Of a DNA stretch of 64,000 bases, positions 34,088 to 45,265 are shown piece after piece. Position 1 is the stretch's first letter. The number at the start of each line of letters is the position of its first letter. The translations under genes were made by a program, and so were the position numbers. Under the pieces are notes generated by a model that saw only the letters and a program-made list of their open reading frames with translations, ran no database searches and had not been told where the DNA came from. This stretch comes from Hymenopellis radicata. Lineage: Eukaryota > Basidiomycota > Agaricomycetes > Agaricales > Physalacriaceae. The stretch covers positions 1 to 64,000 of the forward strand of contig JADNRX010000117.1 of the NCBI GenBank assembly GCA_015501595.1, given 5' to 3'.

Positions 34088-36573
34088 ATGACGAAATGGA
34101 GCGATCAGTCTAAATTTCAATTTTCGACGTCTTTTGGTTTACGTTCATCTGCAGCCACTATGGAGACAGAGTATTATCAGTTAACACAGGAAACTCTGTA
34201 TGTATTCCTTTTCAAGCACTGTCAATTATCTCACTTCTTCATTATAGAGATGCACTAGACACAATGGGTTGGACGACAAACGTTGTTGCGGAAAAAATTG
34301 ATCTGCTTGTCAGTCTTAGTAGCAGTCCTATGCGCCGAGGCCAGACTATTGCTGTCAAGCGTCAACACCTTTTAGTAATCCTATTCACTGCAACCTGCAT
34401 CATATTCAGTCAGAGGATCTTTTTAATATGTCGCCGGCGGAGCAACTCCTGCATCAGCTTTCTAAGGAAGGCCAATGGACGGTGTGCTATGCTTGATCTC
34501 ATTTTCTTATCAATTATTTACCTTTCCTTAGCCTCAGCGTTGTTCTCCACCATCTCCAAACGTTCCAGACCATTCTCAACGACAAACTAAAACACGTTCA
34601 TCTAATAAAAATACACGTGTCCTACTGCCACAGGAGACCGCTCAAGCGCATCAGCAAGCTCTGAAGGAGCAGCAGAAACAAGAGAGCGAGGAGTTGGAGC
34701 AGAAGAAACGAGAGGCTCAGGAGCAGCAGGACGCCCAAGCACGTCAGCGAGCTCTTGACGAGCAGCAGGAGCTGGAGCAGAAGAAACGAGAGGCTCAGGA
34801 GCAGAAGGACACCCAAGCACGTCAGCGAGCTCTGGACGAGCAGCAGCAGTTGGAGCAGAAGAAACGAGAGGCTCAGGAGCAGAAGGACGCCCAAGCACGT
34901 CAGCGAGCCCTTGATGAGCAGCAGGAGCAGGAGCTCGAGCGGAAGAAAGGAGAAGCTCAGGAGCAGAAGGATGCCCAAGCACATCAGCGAGCTCTGGACG
35001 AGCAGCTGGAGCTGGAGAGGAAGAAACGAGAGGCTCAGGAGCAGAAGGACGCCCAAGCACATCAGCGAGCTCTGGAGGAGCAGCAGGAGCTGGAGCAGAA
35101 GAAACGAGAGGCTCAGGAGCAGAAGGACGCCCAAGCACATCAGCAAGCTCTGGACGAGCAGCAGGAGCTGGAGAGGAAGACACGAGAGGCTCAGGAGCAG
35201 AAGGACGCCCAAGCACATCAGCGAGCTCTGGAGGAGCAGCAGGAGCTGGAGAGGAAGACACGAGAGGCTCAGGAGCAGAAGGACGCCCAAGCACATCAGC
35301 GAGCTCTGGAGGAGCAGCAGGAGCTGGAGCGGAAGACACGAGAGGCTCAGGAGCAGAAGGACGCCCAAGCACATCAGCGAGCTCTGGAGGAGCAGCAGAA
35401 GCAAGATCAACTGGCTCCTGAGCAACATCATGATCCTTCGGCTACTCCCAGTATGTATACACTCTTTTTATCAATATCTCTCTCATATTTTTACAGTTCG
35501 AATCATTATTTCACTTCGCGATGGCCAAACTCAATACCAAGTTGCTCCATCGGTATACGACTACACACACTATATTGTCCTTCCTCAACATATAACGGAT
35601 CGATTGGAGCGTAAAATGCTCCACGTAGAGGTTGAAACAGTTATTCATCTCTTCTATGGGGCGATAGAGAATAGTACAGATCTTCAGATTCAGGAGCTCA
35701 GTATGTCTGTTTCTGTTATATAAACGTCATTTCTCAATATGATTCAGGTACTATAGGACTTCATCTAGACGATGTCAAGCTTCGAGAGCTCGATGACCTT
35801 TTCTACAAGATCCAGATACCCCTTCTGCATCGCTGTGGTACACAATGTTCTAAGGAATGTTCTGGATTGCCAGGCCACATTTCCACAACGGTCAATCTTC
35901 CTACCGATGATAATCTTGGGAACTCTCATCTTTGGTGGAGTACAGCCGCTCAACGATTCATCTTTGAACGTACACCAGGTGGCGAATCATTTACAGCACA
36001 TTTTCTTCTTACTAGAGATGTTCAACATGACATGGATCCAGGAGAAGAATCGAGTACAGGAAAACTCAAAAGTAGCAAGACGCATCCTCGGAACACCATT
36101 CCTCAGCGTCCCAAAACAGTTCAGATATACGCCATTGGTACGAATATGATTACGGGCAAATTTGGCAACGATATTCCATTTGTTTCGCTTCAGCAGAGTA
36201 AAACGAACTATCCTAATGGATTACCATACGACACATTCGTTGTGCTTGCACATTGGTTTGCTACAGCGTATCATGATACGCGTTATCTTGGTATGTTTCT
36301 AAACTTTTCAGAATCGTCTTAGCTTATCATGTTGCAGACAAAGTACTGCCTCTGAAGGTTTGGGGCCAACTCTTCGATCGTCAACCAGAGTGGATTTCCT
36401 CATTCCTCAAATGTGGCGATATTATTAAAAAGGAGGAGCATGGTGGTGTATCGGCAGTTAAGGCTAATACGGCACTTCAAGCAGATTTAGAGAGTCTAGA
36501 CAAGCGTAAAGGCATGGGCTATGCTCCCAAGGTTTTCTTGGAAGGTTTGAAGCGTCATTATTCAGGCAACTGA
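34088..36573 (+). CDS. Coiled-coil protein with 26-residue repeats
   Basis: Start ATG 34088 (MTKWSDQSKFQF). Three short introns lead to the exon ending LLHQLSKEGQWT and on to RSSNKNTRVLLPQETAQ. From 34690 to 35400 it consists of about nine near-identical 26-residue repeats (EQKKREAQEQKDAQARQRAL), a long charged coiled coil. The C-terminal 350 residues are globular: YTHYIVLPQHITDRLERKM, then CGTQCSKECSGLPGH and WWSTAAQRFIFERTPGG, and the end RKGMGYAPKVFLEGLKRHY. I do not recognise this domain. It ends 20 bp from the 3' end of the RING-like gene, tail to tail. Confidence 0.7.
34690..35400. repeat. 78-bp coding minisatellite
   Basis: About nine tandem units of 78 bp inside the coiled-coil gene. 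The unit length is a multiple of three, so unit gain or loss keeps frame. At least four of six frames stay open through the array, which is a by-product of the repeat. Confidence 0.8.
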
Positions 36574-36593
36574 ACTACATTCTTTAGTTATCT

Positions 36594-37327
36594 ACGTAGT
36601 CGTCATCATACATATCATCGTAGTCGTAGTTATGAGAGCCTCCTGCCATACTACAATTCAACTTGTAGCTATCTAAATACTCTTCAATACCTTCCTTTAA
36701 TGTCGTCTTCAACGTGCGCTCCCTTTCTTGATCGTAATCTAGGTATATATGTTGCAAGATATTACTAAAGACCGGTGAAACAAACCAGGACTCTACATCA
36801 CATCGGCGTCGGCATAGTGGACAAGGATATGCAATGCTAGTTGCTTCGTATGATGGTTGCTTGAACTTATTAGAGCAAATACCAAGCTGCGTAATGACAT
36901 GCTCGGCACATCCTAGACATGTACAAGCTTGACTATCAACACTTAGTTTAAGAATGGACGTTAAGAAGTCTCACATACCAGATAATAACAGGGGACTGTG
37001 TAATGCTTGTAGAACACCATACACATTCCATCAAGTCACCGATGGTTCCTATTGTTGTTGGTGTATTGACTATCGTCGTCGCTGGTACAACCGTCATCGC
37101 TGGTGTTGAAACTGTCATAGCTGATGTTGACATGGACTCGGATGCATCATGTAAAGGTCTGCGTATGATCTATAGCTTAATAAGAAATTATCGATGATCT
37201 AAGAATTCCGGCACACCTGGATTTCTCTGGAACGAGTACCAGAGGAGGACCAAATAATATCCTCATGGCATAGTTCCAAAATACGTGAGTTGTTCTCTAA
37301 CTCAGTATGTACTGCATTCTGTGCCAT
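36594..37327 (-). CDS. RING-like zinc-finger protein
   Basis: Start ATG 37327 (MAQNAVHTELENNSRIL). Three exons, junctions in phase: REIQ|IIRRPLHDASES over an intron ending CTATAG, and SPVIIC|QACTCLGC over a 45-nt intron. The zinc motif reads CVWCSTSI, CQACTCLGCAEHVI, CSNK, then YPCPLCRRRCDVES, the cysteine/histidine spacing of a RING or RING-like finger, so E3 ubiquitin or SUMO ligase activity is plausible. The tail is helical, then tyrosine/aspartate-rich (NYDYDDMYDDDYVDN). No homologue recognised by name. Confidence 0.7.
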
Positions 37328-38194
37328 GATGTCGTGAGGTTATCTTGACGTTGATGAAGATGATCGTCAGGTAAAAGGTTGCAATATGGTCTGTGCACAG
37401 AAAGTCACGAGTTTGTAAGTCACGTATAGGTCACGAATATTCTCACGCACCTTTCAGCAACTCGGACCTCGACGCATGAGCACTGTGGCACTGGGATGAC
37501 GGCCTCGCTCTCACGGCGGATGGCCCCAATCAGGACAATGCCTCTAGTCATCGTACAGATCAGGTACAGATGAAAATATGCAACAGCACATCGATCACAA
37601 TAGGGACCGGCATGGTTTGATAACGTCAATGCCCTTACATGAGCTCAGCAACAGCAAGCGTTCAGATGCATGGTGAGGACTAGCACCTTGACCAACATGA
37701 TCACGACAAGTATATGGATGACGCCTACTCACAGCAATGGTCCCTCAACAACTACTACAACAACTATTGCAGCGATGATCCGGACAACTCGCTCCCGAGG
37801 AAGACATCTAAGGATTTGGCCTACAGCAGTTGTGCCCAGCTGGTGGAAGTGCGACCACTCTCACCAGATAGAGAGCTTACAATGGCTTCATGGAGAGTGC
37901 GGATGTGAGCCAGTAGTAATGGACTCAGGATGACACCCCAGTAATTGTATGGACGACCGTGAAATAGTCTACATGGAGTCACCCAATATTGGTCTGGCCT
38001 GTTGAGTAGCGTAGCTTACAACATATGTCCCGTACTGCAGTCAATGCATTGTCTGGCTGTCTAGTTTTAAAATAAGCTATGTACTCTAATAGTCCGAATA
38101 AGTTTACATAGGGCATGTTCTACAAAAAACATATCGAATCCTATAAGCTGTTTCGTTTCCTGACTTAAACGATTATCAAGATATCTATTTGGAG
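37328..38194. other. Cargo interval without a firm gene
   Basis: A + strand stretch at about 37700-37908 reads KYMDDAYSQQWSLNNYYNNY and SSCAQLVEVRPLSPD, protein-like in composition, but no start, splice pattern or family supports a gene. The rest is AT-rich with nothing recognised. Confidence 0.35.
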
Positions 38195-40245
38195 TTAGTA
38201 GATATATAGAGCTACAAGTGAAGCAACGCACTCAAACACACTGATAAAGGCCTGTGCAATATCAGATTGGGAAAGCGATGGATGTCCAGGCACCATTCGT
38301 TGAAGAGCACGCCCTGCACCTTTCTTAAGATTACCCACCTCTCTTGCAAACTCCTCCAACGATGGAGATTGCACCAAACCAGCGTATACCAAGTCCTCCA
38401 CTAGCAGGAAACTAGAAAGTCGACCAAAGCTTGGCAAGTCCTTTCTAGCCAACAGAAACTTGATCGTTTCTGAAAAGCCTCGATTATGAAGTACCTTCAT
38501 CTTATCGTCAAACAGAAACTCTTGAATACCGGGAGCTGCATCCCAGAAGGTTGAGAAGTTCTTCGTCGATCGACCATCCGTAGGCCCATAAGCTCGAGCA
38601 TTGACAAACTCGTTCTCGTTGTCCTCGGAATAGGGACCACGGTAGTACTCCCACTGACTCCGGTGACTGTACCAGCCATCAGAGTTGCTAGCTCTTCGAG
38701 TATCAAAAGTGATTCCTCGAAAAATTAGGAGACTCCGAATAACAGATAAGATATCGCCACTATGAACACTGCCGGATTTTAATCCAGGATGCAAGCGAGC
38801 TCGAGAGGGAGCATGCTCTCGGAAAGGAAGGCAATGATCAAGATTCTGCATGACGTGGTTTTGTAAGGGAGTTGGAGAGGCAGGTGATTGTGCATCAAGA
38901 AGTGGAAGAAGTTCGTCAATGAAGGTATCAATGGAATCCATCATCACACTGGCGGAGATGTCGGTAAATGCAGGCACAGAAGGCACAGGAATGGTTCGGG
39001 TAGAGGAGCTCTGAAGCCCATCGTCGAATTGAGCACAAGCGGAGTGGAGTTTCTCCAAAGCTGTAGTGTGGCAGATGAGGGATTGCTCAGGCGTGGAGGT
39101 GAACAGAAGTGATAATGAAGCTTCGAAGCATGCCCAATCCTTCTTTCGAAGTTTGTTGGTGTACCTATTGGAATGATCACGCACAAAGGCCACAGGACTC
39201 TTAAATGCGGACCAAACAGTAGGTAATAGGAGAAGAGGTGGGAGCAGGTTGGGAGGAATAACACGACTGAAAACAGCGAGAAGTTGATTTTGCATTTGGG
39301 AGTGTTCGTCCATAGGAAAGTCGAGCCATGTCTGAATGATTTCAGTAGCCATAGCAAGAGCTTGCTGCTCCCTCTTAGGGCCAGTGGGATATCGAATACG
39401 AGTGTCGGAAGGAGCATGAATGAATATACGTGAGGGTTTCAAGTCGGGAAGATAATCGGCGGAGTCGTAGGATTGCGTAGCCTTGGTAGAAGAGGATTGA
39501 TATCGTTTAATATTGCTGCACAGACGCACAAGCCAGAGAGGACTGGAGGCACTGGCAAGAAGACATTGCTGTACCCAGATCTGAAGACGCATACGAGTCT
39601 CCAAAATTACCTGACGGCTGAGAAAAACAGTCGCCTGATGTATGGAGGTATCCACCTCAATATCGCTCAACTTCTTCCACGAAGTCTTAACCCCCTGTAG
39701 GGTATCGAGGTCCGTAGGCCTAGAAATCATTTGCCCATGGAAGCGTGCCAACTCCTGCAATATGCAGGCTGCTTGTTAACTAGCTTGGAGATTCGTCAAA
39801 CCAGCATGTGCTCGAACGAACTCCAAAGCAACTTCCAGAATTGCTGAGCGAGTGAGTTCGTTGATGAATCGAAAGCCTAAACATATTTTAGAAATGTTTA
39901 CGGAAATAAAATAGTAGCTGACCTGAGTTCTTTTGAATGACGTTGACCTCATCGATTTTCTGATCATCGTGATAGTCCTCTTCCTCTCCTTCTGCATCCT
40001 CATCGTCATTGTTACTCTCGTTCTCCAACTCATCCTCGACCTGCTGCCGCTCCTCATAGTTCCCATCCTCATCTTCCTCATCTTCCATCTCAGAAACATC
40101 CATCATGCTAGCATCCTTCTCCAGAGCAGCAGTCATGCCACTCAACGTCTGAACGCCCGACTTCCCAACACCTGACATCTCAATGCAGGACGTTCCAGCA
40201 TCCCTCATAGCATCATCCGACATCTCAACATCCACAGTCCCAATA

Positions 40246-40313
40246 CTAGACATCCAACGCCGGACGACCCAACGCCGGACGACCCAACGCCGGACGACCC
40301 AACGCCGGACGAC
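40246..40313 (-). repeat. 15-bp minisatellite used as an intron
   Basis: Four tandem 15-bp units (GGGTCGTCCGGCGTT) lie between donor GTCGTC at 40313 and acceptor GTCTAG at 40247-40246. Removing the 68 nt joins IGASGG in phase to IGTVDVEMSDDA of the chromodomain gene; read through, the frame ends within about 25 codons. Confidence 0.5.
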
Positions 40314-42498
40314 CCACCGGACGCCCCAATGTTGGACGCCCCAACGCCGGACGTGTCAATCTCATCCACATCCATACCCGATATGTCCAACTCCAACACT
40401 TTATCCTCGTCAATCATCATTAAACCATGCTTATCGTTGTAGTCGGCCACCAGATGCTCTGCATTCACACTGTATTCCAATTAGCCAGGAATGAAAAGTT
40501 ATGAAAAGCGTACAGATTAGATCTAGGTTCCCACGTATTGTCCTTCTCCGAATATCCTTCCCATTTGATGAAGTACTGCAACAATCCCTATTGCTGGTTA
40601 GAGATCTGATTAAGCTAGATCTCATTGTGAACTAACCTTCTTCTTCGTAAATCGATGTTGACGAATGCTTTCAACCTCATACTCCTCCTCAGTAACAGTG
40701 AACTTCGCTCGTTTCAGGCCAGCTCTCGCTTGACGCTTAAACACACGTTTCCAGAGGTCGGAAATGTTTCTTGCTGCATGAACTGTACCTTGTGCATGTA
40801 CTGAGGCTCTATGAGTTTAACGTATGAATATAAATCAGATAGACATACGAGATGTGCCATAATACCGACGGCGACGAGGTCCTCCTGGAGTACCCTGTGC
40901 AACATTCTTATGCTTCATGATGCGTGTTTCTAGAAACTGTTAGCAGACATAGATATGATACAGCTAGGGACGAACTCTTTTTCGGACGTCCACCAATAGC
41001 AGGAACACTCGAATCTTCTGCTACGTCTCGCTTAGCCGCCACAGAAGGAATGAAGCGTGCCAGTCGAGATCGTTCCTCTTCAAACTGTCGCAAGACCTGA
41101 AGACGTCTGGACAGAAGTGTAGTATCTAGAATAATCTCACGGTGAACAAAGGTCAAGAGCGATAGCAAAGGACCTACCAATATTTTGCGTCTCACTTGGA
41201 GTATGCCCATTCACCGGTGGTGCCAATGCCCAAGGCTCCAGTGAACACCGTACTCTGGGCAAGGAATCATCGTCGCCCTCAGCCTTCTTCTTCAAAAATG
41301 AAATCGCCTTCAGCCATTGAGACGTATCCACTTGGACCTCCCAATCTAATGGCAACTGCCGCAGTGCACTGATGGTCATCTGAAGGTAAGCCCGGCCCAT
41401 GAATTTCATCAGTGACTCCTGCTGCATAACGAAGGGTCCATCCTCTGCAAACGTCATCTCCTCAGTCCACAGGCGTTCAGCATGCGACTCTTTCCTACAA
41501 TCACAATAAGGCAGATATTACAACGACATGAGAAGACATACTCTGGATCTGCATACTCCGGTGCGAAGCGAACTGGACTACCTTTGCCCCCGGCGCTCAG
41601 ATTATACAGTGCATCACCAGCCAGCAAGGTCGAAGGTGGATACAGGACCACAACCATTCGTAAAGCCAATGGAGATACTTGCTCGCCCTTGGGTGCCCGT
41701 GGAGGGGTACCACCATGATGGTGCAGTCCTGAAAAGAGAGCACACACATTTCCGGTCAATCGAATGTACGCTCCCAACTCCAGGAAATGGAAACGTCCAG
41801 GTTCGTAATTAGATGGAATCGAGGGCGATGCGAGAATACCGCTTAGACCAGCTTCTGAGTCTTCTGTGTCTGTGTGCTCCCCTCCAAAAAAGTGCATCTC
41901 CTTCCCAAGCCCTTCGCCTGTAAGGATGATGAGCAGACTCCAATAGCACAATCAAGATTACTTACAAGACTCCCAAGAGATGGCAGACGCCATATTGACT
42001 TGAACACCAGCAAAGCAATAGTTCTCCGAAGACCCAAGCTGCGGAAGATTGTGCAGTTCCCCGCTACGTTTCAAATTCTCGAATACCTCGGGGGCATACT
42101 TGCGTATCACTCGCAGACCCACACCAATAAAGAACTATGAGTAATCAGTGGTTGTCTAAAGGAAGACTCTATCAACGCACATCAACAATGCGTGCACGCA
42201 TTTTCAGACCCCAATCTGTCTCTTGGGCATATTTCCCATCTGCAGCCGGGTTGACGAGAGAACGGGTGCGTTGGGTCATAAAACCCATCGAATAACATCG
42301 CCCCTGTCCTCCAACTGGATTGGACCGCCCATCTCGTTCAAGTTGTGTGAGGCCGTCCTTACGAAGTTCATCTGGTCCAAGGAGGTCTTCCTTCAATTTC
42401 TTGAGCTTCTCGAGGACTTCGGGTGGGAATGCAAAGGTTCTGAATCACGGATAAGATCGAATTGGCAGAATTCATCAACTTGGACGTACTGGTCAGAA

Positions 42499-43552
42499 TA
42501 GAGACCTCAACGACTCAAATCCGGATCAGATCCGTGATCCATCACGCGAGTACCCGTAGCCGAAAGCGCCGATCCGTGATCCTTATGTGATCCGACCCGC
42601 CACGAATCGACGGATCAGACGGATCGGATCACCGAGATCGCCGAGCGGGTCGAGTACTCGAGTAAACTCGAGTATTCAACGCACTCAAATCCATTCATGC
42701 GCGACGAGCATCCCCGGGCAATGGCACGGGGACACTCAGCCGTGCATGATGCGGACTGCGTGGTGGCGGGAGTTCAGAGTGGTGGTGATGACGGTGGTGG
42801 AGATGGTGGTGGAGGTAGTGTGGTGAGGTGGAGGTAGTGTACTGATGTGGGTGTAGGTGGTGAGGGTGTGGGTGGTGGTGGTCGTCGTCGTCGCGGTCGC
42901 TCCATCAGCGCGCACGCCGCTCATCACCACGTCAATACTCCATCCATCATCACTCAAATCCTCATCGCCGCGTCGCACATCCCCGTTACCCCGTCGCGCA
43001 TCCTCCACCAGTCGTCCACAAGTCGTCGTCGTCGTCCGAAGTCGGCGCTGTGGTTCGAGTCGTCCGTTGCTGCTGTCATAGAGACAGCAGCAAGCCCAGC
43101 ACGCAGCCAGGGCCCAAGGAAACACCCCAGAGGCCTCCTGACAATCGTCAGAGAGGCAGCGGCGACAATCGTCGCTCGCTGGGTGGTGGTCGTCGTGGTG
43201 GGAGAGAGAGATGAGGGAGATCGAGCCATCGATCAGAGGCTTACGCGGCCTCTCGGCAATCGCCGGATCGTGAGAATCACCAAGAAATTCTCGCGTACGG
43301 CTTGTTTGGGCGACTCAAGGGCCCGTTTAACTTCAAAAAAATTTGTAAATTAAGATAAAATATATACCTAAATAATTGCGAGTCAACACGAGTACTCGCG
43401 ACGAGTACTCGTGCCTCCAGAGGCTGATCCGTGATCCATTACTGATCCGACCCGCCACGGGTCTACGGATCAAACGGATCGGATCTCCGAGATGCCCGAG
43501 CGGATCGAGTATGGGTAAACCCGCGTGATCCGCTGACTCGTTGAGGTCTCTA
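42499..43552. mobile_element. hAT MITE A, 1054 bp, inside the TET/JBP gene
   Basis: Ends TAGAGACCTCAACGACTCAA and, inward from the right, TAGAGACCTCAACGAGTCAG. Flanked by GTCAGAA (42492-42498 and 43553-43559); the eighth base appears lost on the left. The interior has CGAGTACTCG palindromes, GATCCG repeats and G/T-rich stretches, no transposase. TAGAG ends with 8-bp duplications are characteristic of hAT elements. Same family as MITE B. Confidence 0.88.
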
Positions 43553-43990
43553 GTCAGAAACAACGACTTGAAGCACATCATGCATCGGCGTAGTCTCCTT
43601 GATGTCGCGGGCAAATATAAGATCTCCCGGGAGGAGTTCCAGAAGTCCTGAAAAAACTCAGTCATTGGGTTAGAAAGCTGCAGATATCCACACATCTTCG
43701 CCCTCCATTTCAGCATCGGGGCCTTGAGGGATTTTGACGTTCTTCACAACATACTCCCGAAAACGCTGCATCGATTCCTTCGCAGTATCCGCACGATAAA
43801 CGTATACGTTCTTCACATATGGGCGAAGGTCTTCGGGCAGCAAAGGGTGCCAGTCACGGATAATGAAACAAGGCAGAGCGGTATCACATTTTTCGTTTAG
43901 CGAGTGAATCTTCTCGCCGTCCAAAGGCTGTTGAGGAGCGGCGTCGGTAGACATGGTGGCCAAAGTGGGTGGAGGATAGCAACAAGCGCC

Positions 43991-44048
43991 GTGATGACGT
44001 AGATGAATCCGAGTTTCCAGCAAATCTCGGATTCATCTACGTCATCAC
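43991..44048. repeat. Hairpin palindrome, copy 2
   Basis: Arms GTGATGACGTAGATGAATCC and the exact complement around a short loop, 37 bp upstream of the TET/JBP gene start and inside a promoter region that is duplicated at 50136. Confidence 0.8.
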
Positions 44049-44154
44049 GCTAACCACACTCGATCTCTCTCTTCTCTCTTCCACCACCACCTTGCTCTTT
44101 CCACCACCCTCGCCCCATCATCGGCCTCGTTACACGCTACGGCGACCTACTGGA

Positions 44155-44550
44155 ATGTGCGGCGATACGCTGGTGCACTTGGACGTCGGCGCTCCAGGAT
44201 GCGGAGGAGTTCATTGGGACGACAGCGGCCTCGGATGGCGCTGTCGTTAACGGTGCGTGTTCTTTCTGTCTCTTGAAGATCTGACTGAAATTCCCGGTGC
44301 TTTAGAAGTACCTGCAGCGTATTTGCCACCACGGCCACCGTCACCAACTCCTCGCCTCGCATCAAGATGGCCACATATGATTTGCTTGGGATGCTGGGAC
44401 GCCGACGACTACGGGAGCCCGGCAGCACTCTCACAATCGTCGTCCTCGCTCAAGTCACCTTGGTCGTCTCTGCGTGGGTCGTCCTCCACCCACGACCACC
44501 CATTCCCCAGGCATTGTTCCCCGTTTCGCCTCAGGACGCGTAAGCCCTGA
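44155..44550 (+). CDS. Unrecognised duplicated gene, copy 1
   Basis: ATG 44155 opens MCGDTLVHLDVG; the diverged copy at 50289 opens MSDDTLVYLDVG, and the base differences in DTLVxLDVG are mostly synonymous, which argues for coding. Conserved downstream codons read EEFIGTTAASDGAVVN, then an intron GTGCGTGT...CTTTAG. The protein is short and proline/serine-rich (PPRPPSPTPRL, DADDYGS). Divergent from the TET/JBP gene through the hairpin promoter. Function unknown; the exon model is weak. Confidence 0.4.
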
Positions 44551-45265
44551 GGCAGGCCGCATTTTCGTGATTTTCGACACACGAGGATCCTTATCTCTCT
44601 CGTGTTGCTTGCGCGTGACTTCCTCCCCACTACATTTATCGGAGGCGGCGCGCGCTGATTGATTATGCACGCGCCAATTGGGGGTGGAAGGCGTGCTTGG
44701 GATTACAGGCCCATCTACCCTACCGAAGTCATCCTTCCCATGTGCCGTCTACATTGAGCTCTGATATGAGCATAAATCCCAATTTGCGTGTTTGCTTTCC
44801 CTGGATGACTCCTTGTTAGCAGACGACGTGCTCCCAGCTTCTGGTACCACCCAAGGATATGAAAAAGCCCGTATCGTCCACACGTCTACCCAATGTCACA
44901 GGCATCCCTCATTGTCTTCGAACACTCAGGACACGGGCTTGTCGCATAAACAGGATTTAATGTGCCCACCAACAAAACCACGAGCAGATCCCGCTGAGCG
45001 CTCTGAGATTCGCGGACTATGCCTTCACCCCGCCGCTCTTACTTACATCTCGTGGAGATAAGACCTTCTATTTAGTTAGCTACTGTAGTTTACATCTGTT
45101 AGATTTACTAGTTAGCGCAGTACGTTATTCCTACAAAGACTAGCTCACCTTTTGTTCAGTAGTACTCAATAAACAGGTTTTGCCAGCCCAAAACCCTTCC
45201 GCCGCGAAGAACCAGTTGAGAGCCATGACCCCGTAGAGTATTTACATTCCCAAAGCCGTCGTGCG
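44551..45265. other. Cargo interval without a gene
   Basis: One open frame at 44792-45061 has no motif. The interval ends in AT-rich DNA with an AATAAACAGG polyadenylation-like site at about 45170. I see no firm feature. Confidence 0.35.

Larger units (their letters stand above)
38195..43954 (-). pseudogene. TET/JBP-like dioxygenase with chromodomain, disrupted
   Basis: Start ATG 43954 (MSTDAAPQQPLDGEK). The dioxygenase signature is complete: GGEHTDTEDSEAG (H-x-D) at about 41870, GLHHHGGTPP (distal His) at about 41715, and LALRMVVVLYPP (Arg). TET/JBP enzymes oxidise 5-methylcytosine or thymine in DNA using Fe(II) and 2-oxoglutarate. Downstream come a basic region (GGPRRRRYY), a chromodomain (EYEVESIRQHRFTKKKYFI, then [18 protein letters not shown]) expected to read methylated histone tails, an acidic stretch, and a long helical C-terminus of about 550 residues of unknown fold. 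Two lesions: hAT MITE A splits the codons VVVSD and QYVQVDEF, and an in-frame TAA at 39776-39778 separates LTNLQAS from QAACILQELARFHGQ. Confidence 0.75.

Noticed and set aside
34602..35431. Long leftward frames (about 256 and 269 codons) over the coiled-coil repeats
   Set aside because: Leucine/serine or alanine/proline-only translations produced by the 78-bp repeat on the opposite strand.
43991..44048. Helitron 3' hairpin
   Set aside because: No CTRRT terminus and no Rep/helicase; the hairpin recurs as part of a duplicated promoter.
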